The notes below the pieces were generated by a model. That model was not told the origin of the DNA. It ran no database searches and worked only from the letters and a program-made list of their open reading frames with translations. Of a stretch of DNA of 10,356 bases, positions 1-5,918 are shown piece after piece. The stretch covers positions 1-10,356 of the forward strand of contig JBJHBY010000118.1 in the NCBI GenBank assembly GCA_050485745.1, in the 5' to 3' direction. A program made the position numbers and the translations under genes. The DNA is from JBJHBY01 sp050485745. Its GTDB lineage: Bacteria > Pseudomonadota > Gammaproteobacteria > Pseudomonadales > CAMLJR01. Positions within the stretch are counted from its first letter, which is position 1, and every line of letters starts with the position of its first letter.

Positions 1-2
1 TG

Positions 3-431
3 CCTGGCGTGGCCACATGCGTCGGGCCTGGCGACCTGCTCGCGGCCCTCGCGGACGCGGACGCGGTGGTCCTTGCTCTCGCACTGACCCCCGCGACCGA
101 AGGTCTCGTCGACACGGAGGCCCTGACCGCCATGCGAGGACATGCATGGCTCGTGAACGTGGCCAGAGGCCGGCATGTCCGCACCGACGATCTCGTCCGG
201 GCCCTGCGCGAGGAGCGCATCGGCGGAGCGGCCCTGGACGTGACCGATCCAGAGCCTCTTCCCCCGGGCCACCCCCTGTGGTCGCTTCCGAACGTGCTGA
301 TCACACCGCACGTGGGCAACACGCCCGAGATGGGGGCACGACTGTTGGCCGGCCGGGTGGCGGAGAACGTCCGGCGTTGGGCTGGCGGCGCACCTCTGCT
401 GGGTGTCGTCGACATCGATCTGGGGTACTAA
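3..431 (+). CDS. D-2-hydroxyacid dehydrogenase, C-terminal part (5' end outside window)
   Basis: This is the C-terminal 142 residues of an NAD(P)-dependent D-isomer-specific 2-hydroxyacid dehydrogenase, which interconverts a 2-keto acid and a D-2-hydroxyacid in the cytoplasm. The frame is open back to the window edge, so the GTG at 9 is probably internal. Counting from the first visible codon, the catalytic Arg is R55 in NVARG, the Glu is E84 in DPEPLP and the His is H103 in ITPHVG, so the catalytic set is complete. The missing N-terminus would carry the rest of the substrate domain and the GxGxxG loop. The tail (NTPEM, then AENVRRWAGG, then a VVDIDLGY end) is of a kind I associate with actinobacterial members, unlike the gammaproteobacterial genes that follow. 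It converges on leuD, leaving 80 bases between stops in which I see no clear terminator. The substrate cannot be told from sequence. Confidence 0.88.
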   Translation, partial: PGVATCVGPGDLLAALADADAVVLALALTPATEGLVDTEALTAMRGHAWLVNVARGRHVRTDDLVRALREERIGGAALDVTDPEPLPPGHPLWSLPNVLITPHVGNTPEMGARLLAGRVAENVRRWAGGAPLLGVVDIDLGY

Positions 432-511
432 CCCAGCAGCGACTGCTCTCGCGAGGCTGACCACGCCGACCACCCGGACCCGCCGCCACGAGGCGACGTT
501 CCGGGGACGGA

Positions 512-1168
512 TCAGCCGACCGGAATACGTGCCTTGAACGCGGGACGGGTCTTCTCGTACTCGGTGATGGCGTCCTCGTGCTCGAGCGTTAGTGCGATGT
601 CGTCGAGGCCATTCACCAGACAGTGCTTTGTATGGGGATCGATGTCGAAGTGGGCCTCGATCACCTTTCCCGGATCGTCATGTGACACCCGGACCGTCTG
701 CCCAGGAAGATCGACGGTGACCTCCACGGATGGATCCTCAGCTATGCGGTCGAGGATGCTGCGGACCGTGGTCTCATCGAGTTCGGCACACACGATGCCG
801 CTCTTGGAGCAGTTCATGCGAAAGATGTCGGCGAAGCCCATGGCGATGATGGCACGGAACCCTGCCCCGTCCAGCGCCCAGGGGGCGTGCTCCCGCGAGG
901 AGCCGCAGCCGAAGTTTTCCCGCGCCAGCAGGATCGCCGCGCCCTGGTAGCGCGGCTGGTTGAGGGGAAAATCCGGGTTCAGCGGGCGCTGGCTGCAGTC
1001 CTGCCCGGGCTGCCCCTCGTCGAGATAGCGCAGTTCGTCGAACAGGTTGGGGCCGAAGCCGCTGCGCTTGATCGACTTCAGGAATTGCTTGGGAATGATC
1101 AGATCAGTATCGACATTGGCCCGATCCATCGGCGCTACGATACCCTCGAGTATGGTAAACGGTTTCAT
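512..1168 (-). CDS. leuD: 3-isopropylmalate dehydratase small subunit
   Basis: LeuD is the small subunit of isopropylmalate isomerase; with LeuC it converts 2-isopropylmalate to 3-isopropylmalate in leucine synthesis. The protein has 218 residues, near the usual 200-216. Family motifs are NVDTDLIIP (18-26), the RPLNPDF stretch (61-67) and GCGSSREHAPWAL (87-99). I start at the ATG at 1166-1168, four bases after the leuC stop, because GAGG lies 9 bases upstream and MKPFTILEG matches family N-termini; an upstream in-frame start inside leuC is rejected. The second half is odd. After FADIF (112-116) the usual NNCFKNGLLPI is MNCSKSGIVCA, and the C-terminus ends in TRPAFKARIPVG, closer to actinobacterial LeuD than to the gammaproteobacterial W-L-F-type tail. 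Residues 1-110 remain strongly gammaproteobacterial. leuB does not follow in this window. Confidence 0.95.
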   Translation of the reverse strand: MKPFTILEGIVAPMDRANVDTDLIIPKQFLKSIKRSGFGPNLFDELRYLDEGQPGQDCSQRPLNPDFPLNQPRYQGAAILLARENFGCGSSREHAPWALDGAGFRAIIAMGFADIFRMNCSKSGIVCAELDETTVRSILDRIAEDPSVEVTVDLPGQTVRVSHDDPGKVIEAHFDIDPHTKHCLVNGLDDIALTLEHEDAITEYEKTRPAFKARIPVG

Positions 1169-1172
1169 GGTT

Positions 1173-2600
1173 TCAGGCCTCGTTGAATTCACGTACATCG
1201 ACAAAATGACCGGCAATCGCCGCTGCCGCCGCCATCGCCGGGCTCACCAGATGGGTGCGACCGCCAAAGCCCTGGCGCCCCTCGAAGTTGCGGTTGGAGG
1301 TGGAGGCACAGTGCTCGCCGGGACCGAGCTTGTCGGCATTCATGGCCAGGCACATGGAGCAGCTGGGCAGGCGCCATTCCAGGCCAGCCTCGGTGAAGAT
1401 GCGATCCAGACCCTCGGCCTCGGCCTGGGCGCGCACCTCACCGGAGCCGGGCACGACCAATGCCTGCTTCAGGGTGGGTGCCACCCTGCGCCCCCTGACC
1501 ACAGCGGCGGCGGCGCGCAGATCCTCGATGCGGGAGTTGGTGCAGGAGCCGATGAACACCCGGTCGAGGCGGATATCGCTGATCGCCTGGCCGGGCTGCA
1601 GCCCCATGTATTCCAGCGCGCGCTCCGCGGCGCGGCGCTGCACCGGGTCGGCAAAATCCTCCGGAGCGGGCACGTGGCCATCGACCGAGGTGACCATCTC
1701 CGGTGAGGTGCCCCAGGTGACCTGTGGCTTGATGTCGGCGCCGTCGATCAGCACATCGCGGTCGAATACGGCGTCGGCATCACTGTGCAGGGTGCGCCAC
1801 CAGGTCTCGGCCTGTTGCCACTGCTCACCGCGCGGTGCATACGGACGGCCGCGCACGTAATCGAGGGTGATGTCATCCACGCCGACCATACCGACCCGGG
1901 CCCCTGCCTCGATCGCCATGTTGCAGATGGTCATGCGCCCTTCCATGGACAGGCCGCGAATCACCGCGCCGGCAAATTCGATGGCGTGACCGTTGCCACC
2001 GGCGGTGCCGATAACGCCGATGATGTGCAGGATCACGTCCTTGGCTGTAACGCCGGGGCCGAGCTCGCCTTCCACGCGCACGCGCATGTTCTTCATCTTT
2101 TTCTGGATCAGGCACTGGGTGGCGAGCACGTGCTCGACCTCGGAGGTACCGATGCCGTGGGCCAGGGCGCCGAGGGCGCCGTGGGTGGCGGTGTGGGAGT
2201 CTCCGCAGACCACGGTCATACCGGGCAGGGTCAGGCCCTGCTCGGGGCCGACCACATGGACGATGCCCTGGCGACGGTCGTTGATGCGAAATTCGGTGAT
2301 GCCGAAGCTGTCGCAGTTGTCGTCGAGGGTCTGCACCTGGATGCGCGAGACCTCGTCGCGAATCCCGTCGATGCCGGCAGCGCGCTCATCCACCGCGGAG
2401 GGCACGTTGTGGTCCGGCGTGGCGATGTTGGCGTCGATACGCCAGGGCTTGCGCCCGGCCAGGCGCAGGCCTTCAAAGGCCTGGGGCGAGGTGACTTCGT
2501 GCAGCAGCTGGCGGTCGATGTAGATCAGCGCGGTGCCGTCATCACGCTGCTTCACCAGGTGCGCGTCCCAGAGCTTGTCGTAGAGTGTCTTGCCGGCCAT
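1173..2600 (-). CDS. leuC: 3-isopropylmalate dehydratase large subunit
   Basis: LeuC is the catalytic, iron-sulfur subunit of isopropylmalate isomerase (aconitase superfamily). Its 475 residues align along the whole length with E. coli LeuC (466). The three 4Fe-4S ligands are C353 (in GSCTNSRIEDL) and C414 and C417 (in CSMCLAMN). Other hallmarks are VCGDSHTATHGA, GTSEVEHVLATQ and CASTSNRNFEGRQG. I choose the ATG at 2598-2600, since GAGG sits a few bases upstream and MAGKTLYDKLWDAH matches family N-termini; an ATG ten codons upstream lacks a Shine-Dalgarno sequence. The stop is four bases before the leuD start, so the two are one operon. Expression probably depends on the divergent LysR gene at 3083 and starts from the AT-rich region near 2650-2720. 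Confidence 0.97.
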   Translation of the reverse strand: MAGKTLYDKLWDAHLVKQRDDGTALIYIDRQLLHEVTSPQAFEGLRLAGRKPWRIDANIATPDHNVPSAVDERAAGIDGIRDEVSRIQVQTLDDNCDSFGITEFRINDRRQGIVHVVGPEQGLTLPGMTVVCGDSHTATHGALGALAHGIGTSEVEHVLATQCLIQKKMKNMRVRVEGELGPGVTAKDVILHIIGVIGTAGGNGHAIEFAGAVIRGLSMEGRMTICNMAIEAGARVGMVGVDDITLDYVRGRPYAPRGEQWQQAETWWRTLHSDADAVFDRDVLIDGADIKPQVTWGTSPEMVTSVDGHVPAPEDFADPVQRRAAERALEYMGLQPGQAISDIRLDRVFIGSCTNSRIEDLRAAAAVVRGRRVAPTLKQALVVPGSGEVRAQAEAEGLDRIFTEAGLEWRLPSCSMCLAMNADKLGPGEHCASTSNRNFEGRQGFGGRTHLVSPAMAAAAAIAGHFVDVREFNEA

Positions 2601-2653
2601 GGGTGCCTCTGTCGCAGGTTGCGGAGCCATAGGATGCAGGCTCGGTGAGGTGT

Positions 2654-2682
2654 ATCTTATGGGGCGCCAATTGATAAAACAA
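2654..2682 (-). promoter_or_regulatory. Candidate leuCD promoter
   Basis: On the minus strand TTGTTT (2677-2682) is followed after 17 bases by TAAGAT (2654-2659). This is a reasonable sigma-70 promoter, placing transcription start near 2647 and giving a leader of about 45 bases before the leuC ATG. It lies in the only strongly AT-rich patch of the intergenic region. The assignment is by eye from consensus and spacing. Confidence 0.5.
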
Positions 2683-2683
2683 A

Positions 2684-2705
2684 TTCATATTTTTCATATC
2701 TATGA
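2684..2705. promoter_or_regulatory. Repeat and palindrome between divergent leuC/lysR promoters, possible LysR site
   Basis: TTCATAT occurs twice with a 9-base period (2684-2690 and 2693-2699), and the second copy overlaps the inverted repeat TCATA-TC-TATGA (2694-2705). The site lies immediately upstream of the candidate leuC -35 and overlaps the candidate lysR -35. That is where a LysR-type regulator controlling the divergent gene would bind. The repeats are seen; binding by the neighbouring LysR protein is inferred from position alone. Confidence 0.35.
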
Positions 2706-2719
2706 TAAATTAATAGAAT
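2691..2719 (+). promoter_or_regulatory. Candidate lysR promoter
   Basis: TTTTCA (2691-2696), 17 bases, then TAGAAT (2714-2719) gives a plausible plus-strand sigma-70 promoter. Transcription would start near 2726, so the mRNA would carry about 355 untranslated bases holding the whole fold-back element at 2761-3039. I see no better promoter in the 43 bases between that element and the lysR ATG, though a start inside the element cannot be excluded. Confidence 0.35.
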
Positions 2720-2760
2720 ACATCTGCGGACGCGACGGGAACGACTTGCGGAACACCCCG

Positions 2761-3039
2761 GGGCACGGCGCGTGATCTGGCGTGGTGGTGCGGACGCTGG
2801 CCCCTGAGTCCGGTGTCGCCCGGCGCGTTGCGCCGGGCGATCCCCTGCGATGCTCACGCCCCGGCCTGCGCTGCGGAACTCAACCAAAATCGCTGTGCGA
2901 TTTTCGGGATTCGGGAACCGTGGCCTGCGGCCCCGTTTCCAACAGTCCTCGCGCCGGGCGGCCGGGGCGCTACGCTTCTCGGCACCGGCTCTGATGGGAC
3001 CAGCGTCCGCACCACCACGCCAGATCACGCGCCGTGCCC
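2761..3039. repeat. 279-bp fold-back (MITE-like) element with 40-bp perfect inverted ends
   Basis: Bases 2761-2800 are the exact reverse complement of 3000-3039, 40 of 40. Similarity continues inward imperfectly for about 15-20 bases. Nested inside are a second inverted pair (2857-2866 with 2960-2969), an 11-bp hairpin with a GTT loop (2816-2826 with 2830-2840), an 8-bp hairpin with a TGT loop (2886-2893 with 2897-2904) and an imperfect hairpin near 2914-2940. The whole element is therefore close to a nested palindrome. No convincing gene lies inside, and the outer flanks show no obvious target duplication. The size, long terminal inverted repeats and lack of coding suggest a non-autonomous mobile element or a large extragenic palindrome. 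I do not recognise the family. Confidence 0.8.
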
Positions 3040-3082
3040 AAAGACGTGCGGCCACACGCTACATCCGTACGCAGGAGCCCCC

Positions 3083-4003
3083 ATGGACACCCAATCCCTG
3101 CAGGCCTTCGTCGAAGTCGCAGAACGCGGCTCCTTCTCCATCGCGGCGGCGCAGCTGCACCTGACCCAGCCCGCGGTGAGCAAGCGCATTGCCAGCCTGG
3201 AACAGGAACTCGACTGCCGCCTGTTCGACCGTATCGGCCGCAGCGTCACCCTGACGGAGAGCGGCCGTGCCCTGCTGCCGCGGGCACAGCGCATCCTGCT
3301 CGACCTGCGCGACGCCGAACGCAGTCTGCAGGACCTGCGCGGTGGCGTGGCGGGGACGTTGAGCATGGGCATCAGTCACCACCTGGGCTTGCACCGGCTT
3401 CCGCCGGTGTTGGCGCAGTTCAGCCGTGATTACCCCGACGTACGCCTGGACATCGCGTTTCTGGATTCCGAGGAAGTCAGCAGCCTGGTGCAGCAGGGCC
3501 GGCTGGAACTGGGGGTGATCACTCTCGCCCCCAGTCAGTCAACGCTGGCGCAGATCCCGGTGTGGCGGGACGAACTGCGCGTCGCCGTCGCGCCGCAGCA
3601 TCCACTGGCACCCGCGCAACCGACGACGCGTGCGCGCCCGGTGGATGTGGCGACGCTGAGCCGGCACCGGGCGATCCTGCCCGGCCTGAACACGTTTACC
3701 GGGCAGATCATCAGCCAGCTCTTCCGGCAGCAGCAGCTGCCTCTGGACATCGCCATGAGCACCCACTACCTGGAAACGATCAAGATGATGACCGCGATCG
3801 GCCTGGGCTGGAGTGTGCTGCCACGCACCCTGATCGACGACAGCCTGTGCGAACTGCGGCTGGCAGGGCAGAGCCTGAGCCGCGACCTGGGCTGCGTGCA
3901 CCACCCGGAGCGCAGCCTGTCGAACGCCGCCCGGGCGTTTCTGGACACACTCAGGGCGGCGGCGGATCGACCAGCAGGTCGCTCACCCGGTCGACGTCCC
4001 TGA
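3083..4003 (+). CDS. LysR-family transcriptional regulator, divergent from leuCD
   Basis: This 306-residue protein is a LysR-type regulator, the usual length. The N-terminal winged helix-turn-helix spans about residues 1-60, with the signature AAAQLHLTQPAVSKRIASLE (21-40) and then CRLFDR (45-50). A linker helix follows to about 90, and a periplasmic-binding-protein-like effector domain fills about 91-295. The ATG at 3083 has AGGAG five bases upstream. A LysR gene divergent from leuC occurs in Pseudomonas (the leuC neighbour in P. aeruginosa), so control of leuCD is likely, but the effector is unknown. Two oddities are the 279-bp palindromic element in its leader region and a 53-base tail-to-tail overlap with the mocA-like gene, where a basic Arg/Pro-rich tail extends past the normal fold. 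Confidence 0.93.
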   Translation: MDTQSLQAFVEVAERGSFSIAAAQLHLTQPAVSKRIASLEQELDCRLFDRIGRSVTLTESGRALLPRAQRILLDLRDAERSLQDLRGGVAGTLSMGISHHLGLHRLPPVLAQFSRDYPDVRLDIAFLDSEEVSSLVQQGRLELGVITLAPSQSTLAQIPVWRDELRVAVAPQHPLAPAQPTTRARPVDVATLSRHRAILPGLNTFTGQIISQLFRQQQLPLDIAMSTHYLETIKMMTAIGLGWSVLPRTLIDDSLCELRLAGQSLSRDLGCVHHPERSLSNAARAFLDTLRAAADRPAGRSPGRRP

Positions 4004-4562
4004 GCACTCCCGGGTCGGCGACGGCGAGCCGGTACAGCGCCTGCGGGTAGCGCTCGAGCAAGCCGCGGGCGCCACGATCACCGGTGAGCTGCGCGAGATC
4101 AGGATAAAAGCGGCGCCCGAACCCCACCGGGTGGCCGCGCTCGCCGCGATACTCCGGCACCACGATGGTATCGGGCGTCAGGGCGCAGGCAATGCTGCGA
4201 ATGGTCTCCGCAAGCAACCACGGCATGTCGGCCAGTACCACCAGGCAGCCGCACCAGTGGCCGTGACCCTGAAGCTGGGCGACCGCGTCCGCCAGGCTGG
4301 CACCCATCCCCTCCTCCGCGCGGGCGGCACGCAACACCGATACGCCTGCGGGGACGCGCAGTGCGTCGTCCTCGCGCAGCACCAGGAATGGAGTGACACC
4401 AGCCTCGCTCACCCGGCGCAGCGCGCGGTCAAGCAGGCGCTCACCGCCCGCCAGCACCACCTCACGCTTGTCGCGCCCGAAACGACGGCTATGGCCGGCG
4501 GCAAGAACCAGGGCGGCGACGTCGCCGGGCAGAGCGGATTCAGGCACGCTGATGGTCGCCAC
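3951..4562 (-). CDS. MocA/MobA-like nucleotidyltransferase (molybdenum cofactor modification)
   Basis: This 203-residue protein belongs to the MobA-like NTP-transferase fold. Motifs are LVLAAGHSRRFGRDK (18-32, nucleotide-binding loop with G23, R27 and K32), EGMGASLADAV (84-94), LADMPWL (110-116, metal-binding Asp), GHPVGFGRRFYPDL (143-156) and GDRGARGLLE (161-170). The order fits MocA-type enzymes, which join CMP to molybdopterin to make the cytosine dinucleotide cofactor of xanthine-dehydrogenase-family enzymes. MobA (GMP) is a less likely alternative given the adjacent xdhC-like gene. The start is a GTG at 4562 that overlaps the end of xdhC by 23 bases in another frame, without a clear Shine-Dalgarno sequence, so it is probably translationally coupled. 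The 3' end overlaps lysR by 53 bases on the opposite strand. Confidence 0.88.
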   Translation of the reverse strand: MATISVPESALPGDVAALVLAAGHSRRFGRDKREVVLAGGERLLDRALRRVSEAGVTPFLVLREDDALRVPAGVSVLRAARAEEGMGASLADAVAQLQGHGHWCGCLVVLADMPWLLAETIRSIACALTPDTIVVPEYRGERGHPVGFGRRFYPDLAQLTGDRGARGLLERYPQALYRLAVADPGVLRDVDRVSDLLVDPPPP

Positions 4563-5508
4563 GCTGGCGCAGGGCGGTCAGCTCGGCGAGGATGGCGATG
4601 GCGATTTCCGGGGGGCGCTTGCTGCCGATATCCAACCCCACCGGGGCGTGCAGGCGAGCGAGCTGGGTTTCATTGAGGTCGAGTGTGCGCAGGCGCTCGC
4701 GGCGCTTCTCCGAGGTGCGCATGGAACCCAGCGCACCGACATAGAACAGATCGCGGGTCAGGGCCTCCATCAGGGCCATGTCGTCGATGCGGGGATCATG
4801 GGTCAGGGTGATGACGATGCTGCGGGAGTCGGCGGCATGCTCGCGCACCACATCGTCGGGCATGCCCCGCAGCAGAGTGACGCCCGGCTCACTCCACTGG
4901 GCCACCATCTCCTCCCGGGGATCGCAGACCAGCACCCGGTAGTCCAGCATCAGCGCCAGCCGCGCCACCCACCGCGACAGTTCCCCCGCACCGACCAGCA
5001 ACAACTGGAAGCGCGGCCCGAAATCCTGGCGCAGGTGAGTATCATCGATGCCGAGCGGCCCGGGTTGCGACACCGGCAGCAAGCGCCATTGACCGCTGCC
5101 GAGGTCAACTTCGCGACGCAGGCAGCGCCGCACCGCCAGTGCCTCAAGCAACTCACGCCACAACGCCAGTGCCGACTCATCGCAAGCACACGGCTCTACC
5201 AGCACTTCCAGGCTGCCACCACAGGGCAACCCGAGGCGTTCGCTGTCGGCGGCGGTGACCCCGTAGACCAGGCGCTGCGGCGCAGCTGCCGCGACTTCAC
5301 CCCGGCGAATCGCGAGCAGCAATTCGTCCTCGACACAGCCGCCGGAAAGCGAACCCGCGACCTCGCCCGCATCGTTGCAGGCCAGCAGTGAACCCGCCGG
5401 TCGCGGCGAGGAACCCCAGGTGGTCACAATGGTGCACAACCAGGCGCGATGACCGGCCGCGAGCCATTGATACAGACGGGAGAGTACGTCGTGATCGAGG
5501 CTGTCCAA
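4540..5508 (-). CDS. XdhC/CoxI-family molybdoenzyme maturation protein
   Basis: This 322-residue protein has both XdhC domains. The N-terminal XdhC/CoxI domain shows GSSPRPAGS (32-40), SLSGGCVEDE (53-62) and GLPCGGSLEVLVEP (93-106). The C-terminal Rossmann domain shows VGAGELSRWVARLA (172-185), DPREE (196-200), ITLTHDPRIDD (233-243), VGALGSMRTSEKR (257-269) and GLDIGSKRPPEIAIAI (291-306). XdhC proteins bind molybdenum cofactor and help its sulfuration and insertion into xanthine-dehydrogenase-type enzymes. The start is a TTG at 5506-5508, chosen because GGAG lies six bases upstream (minus strand 5515-5518) and an in-frame stop lies further upstream. It is followed by mocA with a 23-base overlap. 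No molybdoenzyme subunit genes are in the window, so the client enzyme is unknown. Confidence 0.92.
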   Translation of the reverse strand: MDSLDHDVLSRLYQWLAAGHRAWLCTIVTTWGSSPRPAGSLLACNDAGEVAGSLSGGCVEDELLLAIRRGEVAAAAPQRLVYGVTAADSERLGLPCGGSLEVLVEPCACDESALALWRELLEALAVRRCLRREVDLGSGQWRLLPVSQPGPLGIDDTHLRQDFGPRFQLLLVGAGELSRWVARLALMLDYRVLVCDPREEMVAQWSEPGVTLLRGMPDDVVREHAADSRSIVITLTHDPRIDDMALMEALTRDLFYVGALGSMRTSEKRRERLRTLDLNETQLARLHAPVGLDIGSKRPPEIAIAILAELTALRQRGDHQRA

Positions 5509-5514
5509 GGCCGG

Positions 5515-5543
5515 CTCCGCGTGTTCAGGGGAGCGGTATTATA
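5515..5543 (-). promoter_or_regulatory. xdhC -10 element and ribosome binding site
   Basis: On the minus strand a perfect TATAAT lies at 5538-5543 and GGAG at 5515-5518, six bases before the TTG start. Transcription would start near 5531, giving a leader of about 23 bases. No good -35 is present: the expected position (about 5561-5566) falls inside the heptanucleotide array that begins at 5548. The xdhC-mocA pair therefore probably has its own promoter separate from the receptor gene, possibly needing an activator. Confidence 0.5.
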
Positions 5544-5547
5544 CGGC

Positions 5548-5603
5548 AAGACGGGAGACGGGAGACGGGAGATGCTAGACGCGAAACGCGAGATGCCAGA
5601 CGC
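5548..5603 (+). repeat. Heptanucleotide array, left copy (8 units)
   Basis: Eight exact-length 7-base units run without gaps, with the consensus RAGAYGS: AAGACGG, GAGACGG twice, GAGATGC, TAGACGC, GAAACGC, GAGATGC, CAGACGC. No unit is longer or shorter than seven. The same heptad occurs on the opposite strand at 5826-5909. The array starts five bases upstream of the xdhC -10 box. It is non-coding in appearance, and I cannot assign it to a named repeat family. Confidence 0.8.
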
Positions 5604-5616
5604 TGTACTCGAGCCG

Positions 5617-5659
5617 CTCTCCGGCGCAACCCGGTGAGAACTCGGGTTACGCCGGAGAG
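5617..5659. repeat. 17-bp stem hairpin, REP-like
   Basis: Bases 5617-5633 pair with 5643-5659 (16 of 17 positions) around a 9-base loop. The outer stem contains CTCCGGCG and the inner stem CAACCCG/CGGGTTA. A second GGGTTACGCCG copy sits near 5724-5734. Palindromes with a GGGTTACGC core are common extragenic repeats in Gammaproteobacteria, as far as I recall. Confidence 0.65.
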
Positions 5660-5684
5660 GATGCAGCCCTGCCCACGACACCTC

Positions 5685-5706
5685 GAAGTACCCGTGGCGG
5701 TACTTC
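5685..5706. repeat. 8-bp perfect hairpin
   Basis: GAAGTACC (5685-5692) pairs perfectly with GGTACTTC (5699-5706) around the loop CGTGGC. It is the middle of three hairpins in the core between the two heptad arrays. No T-run follows on either strand, so it is not an obvious intrinsic terminator. Confidence 0.6.
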
Positions 5707-5751
5707 AGCCGGGGTGGTGAGCCGGGTTACGCCGCGTTGCGGCTGGCGGCA

Positions 5752-5781
5752 GGGTGGAAAACGGCGCAGCCTTTTCCACCC
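5752..5781. repeat. 10-bp perfect hairpin, GGGTGGAAAA type
   Basis: GGGTGGAAAA (5752-5761) pairs perfectly with TTTTCCACCC (5772-5781) around a 10-base GC-rich loop. Similar GTGGAAAA...TTTTCCAC palindromes are dispersed in some gammaproteobacterial genomes, from memory. It lies 138 bases downstream of the receptor stop, so it could also act in RNA 3'-end formation or stability, but it lacks a terminal U-tract. Confidence 0.65.
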
Positions 5782-5825
5782 GATGACGCCCCCGCCCCTC
5801 ACCTTACGCCTGACACTCCCGCCCA

Positions 5826-5909
5826 GCGTCTCGCGCTTAGCGTCTTGCGTCTTGCCCCTTGCATCTCGCGTCTTGCCCCTTGCGTCTTGCGTCTTGCATC
5901 TCGCGTCTC
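5826..5909 (-). repeat. Heptanucleotide array, right copy (12 units, inverted)
   Basis: Twelve contiguous 7-base units read on the plus strand as GCGTCTC, GCGCTTA, GCGTCTT twice, GCCCCTT, GCATCTC, GCGTCTT, GCCCCTT, GCGTCTT twice, GCATCTC, GCGTCTC. On the minus strand this is the same RAGAYGC heptad as the left array, so the two arrays form an inverted pair around a core of about 220 bases. The array ends nine bases from the TonB-receptor stop codon and would be transcribed in that gene's 3' untranslated region. Confidence 0.82.
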
Positions 5910-5918
5910 ACCTCCCCC

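Noticed and set aside
1785..2648. Plus-strand open frame (287 codons) antisense to leuC
   Set aside because: It is low-complexity, Gly/Ala/His/Asp-rich translation opposite highly conserved leuC, with no motif of its own.
2761..3039. Intact insertion sequence
   Set aside because: There are long inverted ends, but no transposase could fit or be recognised in 279 bases.
2813..3082. N-terminal extension of LysR by about 90 codons
   Set aside because: The LysR helix-turn-helix begins at the ATG at 3083, which has its own AGGAG; the extension would be the fold-back element translated.
4393..5391. Plus-strand open frame (332 codons) antisense to xdhC and mocA
   Set aside because: Both minus-strand genes carry complete conserved motifs, and this frame carries none.
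5548..5909. CRISPR array
   Set aside because: The 7-base units are contiguous and lack spacers, and no cas gene is nearby.
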